Assembly: GCA_026686845.1 (NCBI GenBank)
Contig: JAIVEN010000021.1
Coordinates: 12,046,001-12,110,000 of the forward strand
Reading direction: 5' to 3'
DNA from: Adenanthera pavonina
Taxonomy: Eukaryota > Streptophyta > Magnoliopsida > Fabales > Fabaceae
DNA: 64,000 nt
Numbering within the stretch: the first letter of the stretch is position 1; each line of letters opens with the position of its first letter. The position numbers and the translations under genes were made by a program. Shown here piece after piece: positions 13,101-26,100 of the stretch. The notes beneath the pieces were generated by a model. The model saw nothing but the letters and a program-made list of their open reading frames with translations. It did not search any database and had not been told where the DNA came from.

Positions 13101-14765
13101 CAAGTATGGCCATCACGAGGCGATGGTGGAGAGCCAGATGTTGCTGCATGCTTCCAAACAAATGTCTCTGCAATAAGATGAAACTCAATTTCTCGCATTG
13201 CATTCACAACAGAAATTATGGCAATTCTACAAGACAATCCCACATCTTCTCAACAAGAATTCAGCCTCTCTACAAGCAAGCTAAACAGTGTGTCTGTGTG
13301 ACAATTCCAAGTGCTAGGCAATGCCTTCATAAAATAATTAACGAAGTTAGAAAATCTCGGTCAGTCTCATCTTATAAATGTCAAAGGTCTATAGTATATA
13401 ATGAACTAGCCTGAACAGTAACTAGCAATATGATGTGGAAAAATCACCTGTATTGAATATGTAAAGATCGTTGTAGTGGACCTCAACATCACTGTCTATA
13501 GATTTTCCACGACCACCAAATATGAATAGCCGTCTGCCAACACATGCAGCACTATGACCCTCACTTGCGTTTGGTCCCTCTCCTCTTGTAGTTGGAGATA
13601 GCCATGTATGTGAAGCTTAAAATGATTTAACGTCAATGAGTACTACATCTTGACACTGAAGAGATAATTCGGAACATGCAATCAGGCACAACCAACAAAC
13701 ATTTTACTTGGGCATTAATTCCCGGGGTCATCATTAAAGAACAAAGTAGATCATACATTTTGGCTCCAAGAATCATCATGGATATTTGAATTAGGCCAAC
13801 CAGTACAGTACAATGAAGATAACGGAATGATGACTCACAAGTGTCAAGTATGTACAAGTCCTTGAAAAGGTTCGTCCCATCTGTACCACCAAATACAAAC
13901 AGATTATCACCAATAGCTGTGCAGGTATGGCTGTCCCTGCGAGAAGGTGGGATGCCTTTTATCACAGGTTGGCTCCAAGTCTGTTTGACTGTAAATCCGC
14001 AAGAAGAAATGAAACCATTTACAGTGTCGACATTAACTAGCCAGCCAGAGTACAAGAGTAAATGCAGGCCATAGAAATGCAAAATAAATAAACACACTGC
14101 ACAAAAACAAATCAACCATTCAACAAGTAATCAATTCTTTCATACCATTACCTCACGGAAATAGAACTAAATAGGAAGAACTTGTTAAGGATTTCTTTAA
14201 TCAAATAATAGATACATTTAGCCTCCAAGAAACTAAAAGACAGCAGCTTTTCTAAAACGACGCAGAACAAATAATCAGAAAGGAAAAAAGAAAAGAGATG
14301 GGAATCCATGACATAACACAATTAGAGTATACATGCTTACCAAAGAAGGCAAGAATCTAGCATAGCATTGAAACAAGAAAAATGATAGCCCATAAAAGCA
14401 CATAAAGAGGAAAAAGAAAACAGAAAAGAGTATAGACGCAATTATTCAAATCCAACAAGACTCCAATAACTGGGAATGTATGTCAGAAAACAACCAAATT
14501 TCCATCTCAGGACACCGAGTAAACAACAATGTAAAATCAAGGTTTCACAAATTCCAGAAACACAGAGAAGTAGACAAGACCCACCAGCGTCAAAGACGTG
14601 AACTTGGCTCGTCTTGCAGTTGTGGCCGTAACCGCCGAAAAGATAGAGAAATTGGCCACCTTTAATGGCCTCACAGGTGTGACCCCACCTCTTTCCCGGC
14701 CATTGTGCCGCTTCACCTCCTTCACCCTCTATGGGTTTTACATGCACCTTTTCCCACCTCATCAT
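10184..14765 (-). CDS. Kelch-repeat (galactose oxidase-like beta-propeller) protein, 11 exons
   Basis: Exons by splice site and phase: 14765-14585, 13988-13839, 13615-13448, 13167-13015, 12892-12740, 12253-12089, 11958-11848, 11696-11537, 11454-11250, 10633-10480, 10263-10184. They total 1680 bases, 559 codons plus stop, with all junction phases consistent. Exons 1-6 each encode one kelch motif, seen as a GG pair followed by a spaced Tyr and Trp (LFGGYG, VFGGTDG, IFGGRG, VIGGEDE, VFGGFSD, FIGGCNK), predicting a six-bladed propeller over residues 1-323. Residues 324-559 are a hydrophilic tail containing a conserved-looking segment (SVGFTIETAIDGKTLRG). Length and layout fit Arabidopsis AT1G18610 and AT1G74150 as I remember them. 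The molecular function is not established; kelch propellers usually bind proteins. The donor of exon 7 (GCTG|GTCC) and the last two exons are the least certain. The start is the first of two adjacent ATGs. Confidence 0.88.
10722..10918. mobile_element. MITE in intron 9 of the kelch gene
   Basis: The left end AGGCCACATTTGGTA and right end TACCAAACCTAGCCT are inverted copies, and AT-rich sequence lies between. About 197 bp long. The TTTGGTA-type ends suggest a DNA-transposon MITE. It lies between exons 9 and 10 and does not touch a splice site. Confidence 0.6.
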
Positions 14766-15019
14766 ATTTTTACAGACAGTTCAGTTTAGAAAGAAATGCG
14801 ATTGACAAACGCACGAACCAGAGAAAAAATAAAGCTTCCTCCTTCTTATTATTGGGAAAGGAAAAATTGAATGGAATGCGACAGTTAACTAATCAACTGC
14901 TCGCCGGTTCAAACCGTACTGAACTGAGCACATGCAGGTTAGGCTCGATCGGATTAGTTTGGCAGCTTTTTCCTCAACCTAATATTTTAGCTTCATAAAT
15001 TTGCATCTTCATTTTCCAA
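14766..15019 (-). promoter_or_regulatory. Presumed promoter and 5' leader of the kelch gene
   Basis: This is the region immediately upstream of the first ATG. It has moderate GC next to the start and becomes AT-rich further out. No specific TATA box or binding site can be defended. Confidence 0.3.
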
Positions 15020-15600
15020 TTTTGGAACTTGATAATGAGCGATTTGCAATTTATCTTCCACCATTTAATAATGAGGATTGGAAATTAAATTTTTATGAGT
15101 TCCAATAATTTATAATTTTGCTTTCTAAATTTGCAATCTGATAACAAGTGATCTACTACTCATCTTTCATTTTTGAAAAACTGAAAATTTATTTAAAAAT
15201 GTAAATAATTTGTTATACCAAATAGTTATCAATTTCGATAATAAAAATGAAAATTAACTTGTTTTATAATTTTAGGAATTTTGGACATGACATTTCACAT
15301 TTTTCGTGAAGCAACTAGCAATTTACAACCTAAATTCTATTTTTTATTAAGGAATAATGAAAATTAATTTGTAAATTGTTGGAGAATTCCAAGAATTTAC
15401 AACTTGATTTCCCATATTTGCAAGTTGTTAATGAGCAATTTCCAAGTCACACTCCACCATTAATAACAAAGATTTAGAAATTTACTTGTAAATTATTCAA
15501 TGGGCCTAGTAATTTGCAACTTTAGTTTTTATATTTGTAGCTTAGTAGCAAGTAATTTGCAACTCATCCTCCACTTTTTAATAGAAAAGAATGAAATTTT
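15020..15600. repeat. Degenerate minisatellite, units over 100 bp
   Basis: The pattern TTTGCAACTTGATAATGAGC, then a TCCACCATTTAATAA word, then GAAATTTA, recurs in decayed form near 15022, 15127, 15413 and 15530. Unit spacing varies from about 105 to 140 bp. No coding potential. Confidence 0.5.
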
Positions 15601-17148
15601 CTAACAACTTTAATAAGGCTATTTTTATAATCTAGTCTTTTAATTTTGTTGACTTTAGAACCTTTGGTCTTTTATTCTAATTTTGAAATGTTTTAGTCCA
15701 AACAATTTTCAGTTGTTATTTTGGTCTCTAAAAAACATTTTGGTTTCTAAATGTTATATATTTATTTTCTTTTTAGAAGTGATATGGGTTAGAAAATGCA
15801 AGTTATGCAATTAAGACTCCAAAAATTTTTATCATATTTTGGGCAATAAAAGAAAAGTTTTGAAGGATGTTTAAAATTTAAATTTTATTAGTAAAAAATA
15901 GACATGTAGAGAATGGCCAGAAAAATGAGTCCATGACTCTATTCAATTTGATTTAAGCTAATTTTAATTTAATGTATGTTTTAGAAACTGAGAGACTTAA
16001 AACAAAAATTTTAATGTTTCCTCAATTTTGTATTTCTGATGAAGTTATTTTACACATCTTTATGATTCTATGTCCTTGTTCCTTTTTTAATCATGGGTTT
16101 TATTAGTTGGATTTTTTAAATTCTGCGAAAAGCATAGAAAAATTGTTTAGTACTCAGATTGATTTGTAAACATAATCCAACCTTACTCATAAAGGGAAAA
16201 AAAAAAGAGATAAGTTTTTATTTCTTTTTTAAAGAATGAAGAGAGTTAATGCAAAAGAAAAGAATAAACTTTTCAAAATAATGTCAGGTCCTAATAAAAT
16301 GTCAAACAGAGCATCAATGTTGCATGAGCCCAAGAACATTCCCTAACTGGTAATAAAAAACTAATTCATCTAAAACATAAATATTACTAAAATGAATATT
16401 ATCTCTCCCAATAAGACAATTTCTATATACACAGTCAGAAATTAAAGATAAGATAATATGTTTTAAAGACCCAACTACATATAATTAATCTTTAAAAAAA
16501 AAAGCAAGCAATGAGCATTACTCCTTCTAAACTCAGGCATTTGAGCTCTTCCATTCCATCTTCAAAAGTTTGACAATCAATTAAATTTATTCAACAAAGT
16601 CTTCGTATCCAAAATCTTACAGAAAGAATTCTAATTCTACTTGAGTTTTTTTTTTCAAAAAAAACCCAACTAATAAAGCAGTGTGTCAAAGAAAAGTTTT
16701 GTAATTTTCTCCCTCCTTCCTCTTTTCGCTCCTCGAACCCCAGTCCTATAGGTATGAATGTGCATGAATGTGTGCTAAAAAAATATACACACATCCATGT
16801 ACTTATAAAATTAGACACTTTTTGTTAATTACACTAAGTCTGAAAAGTACAACACAATATTTATAATTTGTAAATGTCTTGACATGGTTTGATGTCAATT
16901 TTATAATATTTCTATTGACGCAAAAATAATGACACTAGCATCAATGATACAGGCACCCACCCACCCAAATGGGGGAAAAAAGATTCTAGGAATTCAAACA
17001 AGACCGTAAGCACACGATAACCTTAAAAAGATAAATCTGATTGAGTATAAATAAACATTTAAAAAAGTATAAATAGGATCAACAAGTCATAGTAATAGTA
17101 ATGGTAATAAACAAATGAAACTGAGGTTGGCACAGGTATGAAAAGAAA
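15601..17148. other. Intergenic gap between RBL12 and the kelch gene
   Basis: AT-rich. It should include the 3' untranslated region of RBL12 near 17100. No other gene or clear element is seen. Confidence 0.5.
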
Positions 17149-20100
17149 TCAGAATCTTCCTTTCCGAATTCGAGCCCAAGCAATGGCTGCAACTACAGCA
17201 CCACCCAAATGTGCAGATCCTGATATATGGCTATCTCCCTATAATGTGGAAACAAACAATGTGTTTTTAATATTCTGCCACGAAATACATAGTGAAATCT
17301 AGAATTTAAAATCATGATGGGTAAAGGAAGGAAAGGAAAAAGTTGATTCAGACATTTCCAATGTTTTAGATCTAAATTGGACATTCCATGCTTTGCAATC
17401 CAAACATATATGCTAATTCTACGTTTGATACATGGAAAATTAATTTGAGGAAAACGAAAAGATAAGGGAAAGCATAAAAATTGAGATGGGAGATGAGAAA
17501 GACATTTAAGGACCTCCATACAAAAATATTGCCAAATGAATAGTACAAGTACTGAATTCAGTTGATTCGAGTTGGGAATTCAGTTTATAGGACTACTGAA
17601 TTTTTAATCTGGGTCCTTGGAAGGAAATATCTTCATATGGGGGTCCTTAAATGTCTTTCTCCCAAATGACTTTGTTGGAAAAGAGCTTCCTATGTTCATG
17701 GAAAAGAGTTCTCTCATTTGTATACCACCTTGAACCAAACGGGCCCTAAAGGCCATGCAAGCGCCAATCAATTCGCCATAAGATGGATGGCATCATTGGA
17801 GGTGAGAGCCAAAATAGGATGTGGAATGGGAGAAATGGAAACCTATAGCAAGATACTAGATTAGATACATTCACAATTTCCATCCTTCTCCACTCTCCCC
17901 TTTTCAGCTAACCATGCTCAAAATCAAAGGGAAATTGTCTCCACCAAAAGTTTGCGCAGTTTGGTATAAATGGTAGAAAAATATTTCATTTCTATATGCA
18001 TAAACAATGAGATATACATTGTGTATTATACCTTTCTTATCACTACTCAACTTTTTGTTATTCCTTTTATTTGGGAGTACAAGTATCATTTTTCATCCAC
18101 AAAATCACTTTTTCATCAGGATGTTAACAAGCAATGCCAAGCAATAGGCATGGCACAAACAAGTGATTTACAAAGTCATTTTCGTGACATTTCATTAGAC
18201 CTATTAAAAGGCATATGTTTGGATCATGACATAACTATTTCTTAAACAGACTGATAAAATTAATCCCAGTGTCATCAAAACATTATGATTAATTGATCAT
18301 TTCCCATAAACAGAAAGTGCTTAAGCAGGAAAATGCTAGAAAAGATGCTGGTAAACAACAAAGCAAGTCTAGAGAGAGTCCGCCATACCTCTATTGTCCT
18401 CAACACATCTTTCCCAATCAATAAGATGCCCTAGATAATAGTAAAACAATATAAAAAGATCTGTAAGGATGTGCATTATCAGTTTCATTCACATAGCTAA
18501 CTAACAAAAGCACGAGAAGTGCTTACCAGCAAAGCAGCAGGAACTGGTATAAAGTTTACGTAAACGGTTGATCTCGGAAAAAGGAATATTTTAAGTAGCA
18601 CAATTGCATTCACAGCTCCACTGGCACCCTAAACATGAGGAGATTCTATTTATATTAATTTAAGCAATCACAATTGATCAATGTTCCAAGCCATACAAGT
18701 AAATAGCCTGCATTCACAGCTCCACTAGCACCCTAAACATGGGGAGATTCTATTTATATTAATTTATGCAATCACAATTGATCAATGTTCCAAGCCATAC
18801 AAGTAAATAGCCATTTTCAGTCTTTATATAGAAGTATTTTGACGATCTACCTATAATTTTTTTTTCTGCCAACATCTACCTATAATTGGTCAAAAATAAA
18901 TTTTAAGACACTGTATCATTCATAGAAGTAGACATTTCCTGTAACTTAGAAAGCTTGATGAAGTTTCCACGGGCAGCACATAATTAATTGTGGAGTGAAG
19001 ACATCATGTGATGAGTAACAGGCAAAAATAGATATGCATGCCCAAAAGACAAGAAATTGTATAAGATAAAATCAACAACTTTGACAAATTATAAACAGTG
19101 AAGAAATTTTTATTCTCAAATGCTAAGGAACAAGAAAAATGAAATGTACAAGTATGAAATTTTGTCGCAACATCCTCTTACATGATTTATGAATAGAAAA
19201 ATATTTAAAAAAATCTAAACAGATAAAAACAGTATGATTCCCGGAATATGTGTTGCTTATTAAAGATATTGTTACAGGCCATTCTGACAACATCTATTAT
19301 CAGACAAGCTGCTACACTCCTTGAAGAGGAGGAAGCCTGAGGGCATTGGTAAGTAGTGTTAGTCAAAGCTTACCAATGCTGCTTGCCTTGAAACATCCAT
19401 ACCCGTCCAACCCTGTATCAAAAGCAAAAGAAAGGTTAAAACTCACTCAAAAAACTGACAAGAACTTATGGCATGTCTTGTAAAGTAAAATAGTAAACCA
19501 AACATTTTAGGTGCCAGCCAATAAGAGAAGAAACTATTACGGTACTGTTAAATGCAATTTACCACTATTCAACACAGGCACCCTATTCATTATCATGGTA
19601 TACCATGTCAAAAAGATCCCTTTTATTTTGGTTTTTCTTACCAGCTCATTTAGAAGGCTTATTTCTGAACCAAAGAGCAACAAACATTCATAGTAGATAT
19701 TTGGAAAAGAAGCGATTGAAGAATGAGTATAATATTTACATTTATTTTGTCCTTTGATGTGGTCGTGTTCAAATCTAGGTTTTGTTCATTTTTCTTTCAC
19801 CCAGAAAATGCTAAAATGGTAGATCTACTCAGGCAAGAGATTGGTAGAAATTTTACTCCTTGTTATCATCATCAGACCTTTGATGTTTGTGCCTTATAGG
19901 CTTGATGTGCTAAGTAAAGAACTGAACCACCAACAGCCCCAGCAAGATACAACTTCAGCAAGTATTCAGGTCCAAAAGCTCTTCCAATCTGCCCAGTGGA
20001 AAAAGTAGTATTAGAGGCCAATGGAAGAATTACATTATTAAAAACAGGAAATAAGAAGGCAAGCAAGAAAGAAAAAATCCAGAAAATATGAAAGTGACCA

Positions 20101-23100
20101 AAAATTCTAAACATCAATTAAGAATCTTTGACAAGCCTTGACATACAAAAATATAATATCTTTACAACAAATAATTAAATTTATTAAGTACGCCAACAAA
20201 GAAGGTGCATGTGACATTAACTATCAAAGGTATCGACCACCATAATATTGCTTTTCTATCTGCCAAATCAGCCTTCAAATCTTGTGCATCAAACTTCTCA
20301 CATTCTGTTTTACTCAATAGACCACAAGCACAACAGTCACCACATGTTGAAGGTTATCTTCCTTTCCCATAAAAAGAAAACTAAAGTTCCTCAAATTTAC
20401 ACCTAAAGATAGTGACAAGAAACTTTCATCAAATTGGGATCCAGCCTATTCATTACAATACAAGGCCCTCCTGGCAAAATATTTTAAGAGCATAATCCTG
20501 CAAAAATAATTTTTACACATATATCAAACTTAAGGCATACTCCTATCAAACATTCCAAGGTACATAGGCCAAATCAATCACCTTTTCTACAATTTTTTCT
20601 CTAATAAAATGCCTATCCACTTCAACATGTTTAGTTTGATCATATTGAATAGGGTTCTTAACAATTCCAATGGTAGCCATATTGTGACACCAAACCTTTA
20701 TATGAGTAGGTAGTCAAAGGCGAAAGACACATTCAAGGCGCAAGGCCTACAAAATGCCTAAGGCGAAAGGCGCTAGGAAGGCGCGCACCCGAGTAAAGCG
20801 AGGTGCAACAATAAAAATATGTCATATATGGTATAGACAAAAACAATGGATAAAAATATATTGAAATACCTTTCATATATGTATTTTTAGAAAGTACAAA
20901 TAACAAAATACACTACTGAATTGATTTGATTACAATTTACATTACAATAATTTATCTTATTTAATATTCTAGCTTTTAAACTTTTCTACATTTTAAATAT
21001 TAACTTTTAGAATATCTTAAATCTAAAATTTTTCTTTTTTTTTTTAATGTTTTAAAAATTTTCTGTATTTTAAACATTAAACTTAGCTATTATTTTTATT
21101 ATAAGACTTTTCTATTTCATATTTATATTTTCTATAATTATATAAATTAACTTATATAATTTATATCTTATATTAAAATTTATAATGATTAAATTAACTA
21201 GCTTAATTCTTAACCAAATACATGCAATGGCATCAAGTCAGTGAAATAAAAAAGCTACACTAGCGACTAGTCAATAGCTTAAGGCAGCAATTAACAAGAG
21301 ATGTGGCATAATGAGGAACCTCCATGGCACCAAAACTAAATCACAATATAGGTACTCATCTCTCATCGTCCTTTACATGAGTGACCCACCATTTGAATTT
21401 GGGAAGCAGAGCATTATCCTCTTAATTGAGTTCGAGTGTTCAACAGCTATAATAATTCAAGATCTATAGTTATTACCTCCACAAAAAGACTCGAAACCTT
21501 CACAGAAGTCCTAACTGACTGCTCAAAACCAAGTTCTACTTCCCAACATCACATGACCTCTAACCAAATTCTGCTTCTTCAAAAATTCTTTTTTTTTTTC
21601 TCCATCTTCAAGGTGCCAAAAGGCATTCGCCTCCCACATAGGAAAGGCGCTAAAGCCAAGTGCCTTTTAGCATCTCATAAAACACATCACCTCACCTGCT
21701 ATGCGAGGCGATGGGATAGATTTGCGCCTTGCCTCAGTGCTGAGGCGAGCACCTTTGACAACACTAATTGGACTAGATGTATCAAATCCCAATTCCTTCA
21801 ATACTCTTGTGACCCAAATTCCCTCATAGATTCAAAGTGCTAGAGCCCTGTATTCTGCCTCAGCTGAGCTTCTAGCTGCATGCTGTTTTTTACTTCACCA
21901 AGTCACTAGATTGCCCCACACATAGGTACAATACCCAGTTGTGGATCTTTTGTCAGTAACAGATCCTGCCCAATCTGCATTTGCATATACTTCAGCATTC
22001 CTTCGATGTCCCTTTGCAAACAATAGTCCCTTATCAGGTGTCATTTTTAGATGCCTTAGAATCCTGTACACAACTTCCATGTGCTCCTTTTGTGGATTAT
22101 GCATAAATTGGCTGACAACACTAATCCCTTTGCAAACAATAGTCCCTTACCAGGTGTCAATTTTAGATACCTCAGAATCCTCTACACAACTTCCATGTGC
22201 TCCTCTCAAAGATTATGCTTAAATTGGCTGACAACACTAACTGGGAAACTAATATCCAGTCATGTATGTGACAAGTATATCAGTTTGCCAACTAGTTTCT
22301 GATGTCATTTTTTATCAACTAGAGCTCCTTCTTGCTTTAATCCATTCCTAAAATCCGATTCCATAGGAGTATCAACTAGTCTAGAACCAAGCATCCCTAT
22401 CTTTTTCAAGAGATTAAGTGTATATACTTTCGCTGTGATACACTAATCCCTTTGTGAGACCTTGCCAGCTCCATTCCCAGAAAGTATCGCAATTTTCCCA
22501 GGTCCTTGACCTCAAAAACAGCAGCTAAGTTGCATTTCAATCGTTTAATTTCAACAACATCATCATCAATAATTACAATGTCATCAACATAGACAATAAG
22601 CATATTCTTTTTCGAATATAGAATCGGATGAATAGAGTGTGATTAGCTTGACTTTACACATAACCAAATTTTTTAATAACACTTGTAAACTACTCAAACT
22701 AAGCCCGTGGGGATTGCTTCAGCCTATATAAAGATTTCTTGAGTTTACATACCTTGGTGTTATTTGATGACAATCTTGACGCCGTGGAATCTCCATATAC
22801 ACTTCCTCTTCTAAATCCCCATTCAAGAAAACATTCTTTACATCTAGTTCATGAAGTGGTCACTCTAAATTGGCTGCCAGAGAAAGAAGTAATGTAATAG
22901 TATTAAGCTTAACTATTGGGGCAAATGTTTCTCCATAATCAATACCATAGGTTTGAGTAAAACCCTTAGCAACCAATTTGGCTTTGTATCTACTAATGCT
23001 ACCATCAGCATTGTACTTAATGTTAAACACCCATTTACAACCCACTATAGTTTTTCCTTTGGGAAGATAAGTTATCTCCCATGTTTCATTCTTCATCAAG

Positions 23101-26100
23101 GCATTCAACTGTTCAATTATAGCCTCCTTCCACTTAAGATCAGAAATTGCTTCTTCAAAAGTTGAAGGAGTTTTATCTTCAGATATGCTAGTAACAAAAG
23201 CCCCTAAACTGGGAGATAGATTGTCATAAGATACATACTTGCTTATGGGATGTTGAGTGCACGTTTTCTTATCCTTTCTCAAGGCAATAGGCAACTGAAG
23301 GTCATCAGAATTTGTTTCAGGTATAGAATCTTGGTCTTGAATGGGCATGGGATTGTCTCCAATCTGTTGTACAATCTGCTGAATATTTTTCCGGTTATGC
23401 CTTGAATAACTCTGCATCACGGGCTATGTTTCCTGTATCTTAGGTACCTCCACCCTAGCATCAGTTATATTAGGTTCAGGTGCTGGAGAATGGGCTGGAA
23501 AGGACATAGTAGGTTCAGTTTCTGGAGTTGTTTCAAATGAGGTACGGTCAGGTCCAGGTGGCTTAGCAGCTGAATTTTCAAAGCTGTCTTGTGATATTTG
23601 AGGTTCAAAGTGTCTTAACTCAGATAGTATGGGTGTGGAACTAACCTGAACAGGTTCTGAAGTGTCACCGATTAGCCATTCACTGCTGTGTTGCTCCCCC
23701 TGAATGGATAATTTGGGGTAATAAACTTCATTTTCCAAAAATTTGACATCCATAGACACATATAACTTGTGATAAGTAGGAGAGTAACCTCTGTAGCCCT
23801 TTTGAGTTGAAGAGTAGCCTAGAAAATACATTTCTCAGCTCTAGCTTCTAACTTCCCAAATTTTTCATAAACAAAGGCAACACACCCAGAGACCCACTGA
23901 GGAAGTGAGGAAAACAGACGATTAGAAGGATAATGTTCACTAAATTTCTGGACAGGTGTTTAAAAATTTAAAACTTTTGATGGGAGCTGATTAATAAGAT
24001 AGGAAGCAGTAAGGATAGCATCTCCCCAATAAAAGCCAGGAACATTATGCATGAACATTAAGGATCTAGCAACTTCTAATAAGTGTCTGTTTTTCGTTCA
24101 ACAACCCCATTTTGTTGGAGAGTGTAGGGACAAGATGTTTGGTGGTGTATGCCATGAGCATCAAGGTAGTTTTGAAATTCTTTGCTTAGATATTCTCTCC
24201 CATTATTACTTTGAAGAATTTTTATAGATGTTTGAAATTGATTTTGTACAAACACATGAAACTTTCGGAAAATGAAGAACACATCAGATTTTTGCTCTAT
24301 CAAAAATACCCAAGTGAGGCGGGTATGATCATCAATAAAGATAACAAGCCACCAAGCCTTTGAAAGACAATCAACTTTGGATAGACCCCAAATATCACTA
24401 TGAACCAAGGCAAAAGGTTGTGTGGGCTTATAAGGAGAAGGTGAAAAAGTAGTGAGAGCAGATTTGGCAATATTGCAAATATCAAAATGAAAATTAGTAA
24501 CTTTATTCACTAGTTCAGGAAAAAGGTATGTCATATAACTAAAGCTAGAGTGGCCTAACATATAATGTCACAATAATAAGCCTTTATTTGAATTTGTACA
24601 AAGCACAGAAACAATTTCCTCCTTGATGTCTTGTGATCCTCCAAGATAATAGAGACTTTCCCATTCCTTAGCAATTCCAATCTTCCTCCCTGAAATCAAA
24701 TCCTGAAATGAACAATAACTGGCATAAAAGTTAACACAGCACTGAAGTTGAATTATTGCCTTCTTTACAGATCAGAGATTACACTTAATTTCAAGGACAT
24801 AAAGAAGATTAGTGAGAACAATTTCAGCAGTAATTCTTATGGTACCAACTCCACAAACCCTTGCATAAGTGCCATTGGCTACTTTCACACTTGTATGTTC
24901 ACAAAAAGCGTGAAATTCGATATACAGTTCTCGGAAACCAGATATATGATCAGTTGCTCCAGAATCTACAATCCAAATATTCGTGGAGTTTACATTTGTT
25001 CTAAGTGCAGCAGTTAGTGACATGCTTGCTTGTGCCAAGGTTACAGAAGGAACATATTTCTCACCCTATGCACAATGTACAGCTAGATTTTCTGGTTTCA
25101 CAACTAGTTTCTTCAGTGCTATCATGTCTTCTCTGCTTAGAATTCCCAAATTAGCTTCTGAGTTGGCAGTCATGCCTCTTGGCCGTGGCTTCAGGTTAGG
25201 AGGTTTTGCATGTATTTTCCAGCATGTCTCTTTTGTATGACCACTCCTATTGCAATGATCACACCCTTTAGTTTGCTTCTTTCCCTTCTGATCAGTGGCT
25301 GAATTTCCTCTCAAGGCCATGCCAGAAATTTCTGGATTGGAAGTCACTGGAACAACCTGTAGCAATTCCTCCCTACTTTCTTTGCACTTTACCATGTTCA
25401 CAACGTCTTCAAGGGATGGAATTGGACGCAAGCCTATGATCCTGCCGCGTATCCCTTCATACGTGCTGTCCAAGCCAATAAAAAATTTGAGTGCACAGCA
25501 TTTGCCCACCACTTGCTTATAAGTCAACTCATCTTCATGACACTTCCATTCAATGACCTCATAGAGATCCACTTGCTACCACAATTTAGAGAGAGAATTG
25601 TAGGATATGGTAACGGATTTCTCCCCCTATTTGGTGTTTTCAAGCAACTGCTCCACCTGAATTAAGGCTGCAAAATTCTCACAAATAGAATAGGTTCGCT
25701 TTGCCGATTCCCAAATCTGCCGAGCTGTTGCAGCCATTAAATAATTCTCACCAATCTCAGGAACCATGGAGTGAATCAACCATGTCATCACCATATTGTT
25801 TTCACTGAACCGTAGATCAAATCCGGGTTCACCAAGTTCAGGAATTTAAGTTGTAGCAGAGAGATATTTCTCCTTTCCTTCTCCATGGATTAACATTAAA
25901 ATGTTCCTTGACCACTGTAAGTAGTTACTACCTGTCAAACGGTGAACCACCATTATAGGGGTTGAGATCTCGGTGCTTCCAAGTGTAGAAGACTGCACCA
26001 TTGTGGACAAACCATGGCTGCTGCTGCTGAGTACATTATGTCCAGACGAAGAAGAAATAATAGAAGAAGAGCATTGGCTTGTGTGATGTGAGACAAGGAC

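Larger units (their letters stand above)
20560..26003 (-). pseudogene. Broken copia gag-pol polyprotein
   Basis: Pieces in order: gag from about 26003, with a zinc knuckle (CDHCNRSGHTKETC) in 25572-25066; protease with DSGATDHISG in 25038-24772; integrase core in 24561-24076 with HSDIWG and FIDDHTRL; integrase tail in 23831-23424; reverse transcriptase in 23420-22860 and 22603-22406, with the YVDD motif; RNase H in 22104-21840 (ADWAGS, SSAEAEY) and, beyond the nested element, TKHVEVDRHFIREK near 20620. The integrase acidic site that is normally SDNG reads SNNG, so a catalytic residue is lost. The piece borders are stops or frameshifts. Confidence 0.85.
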
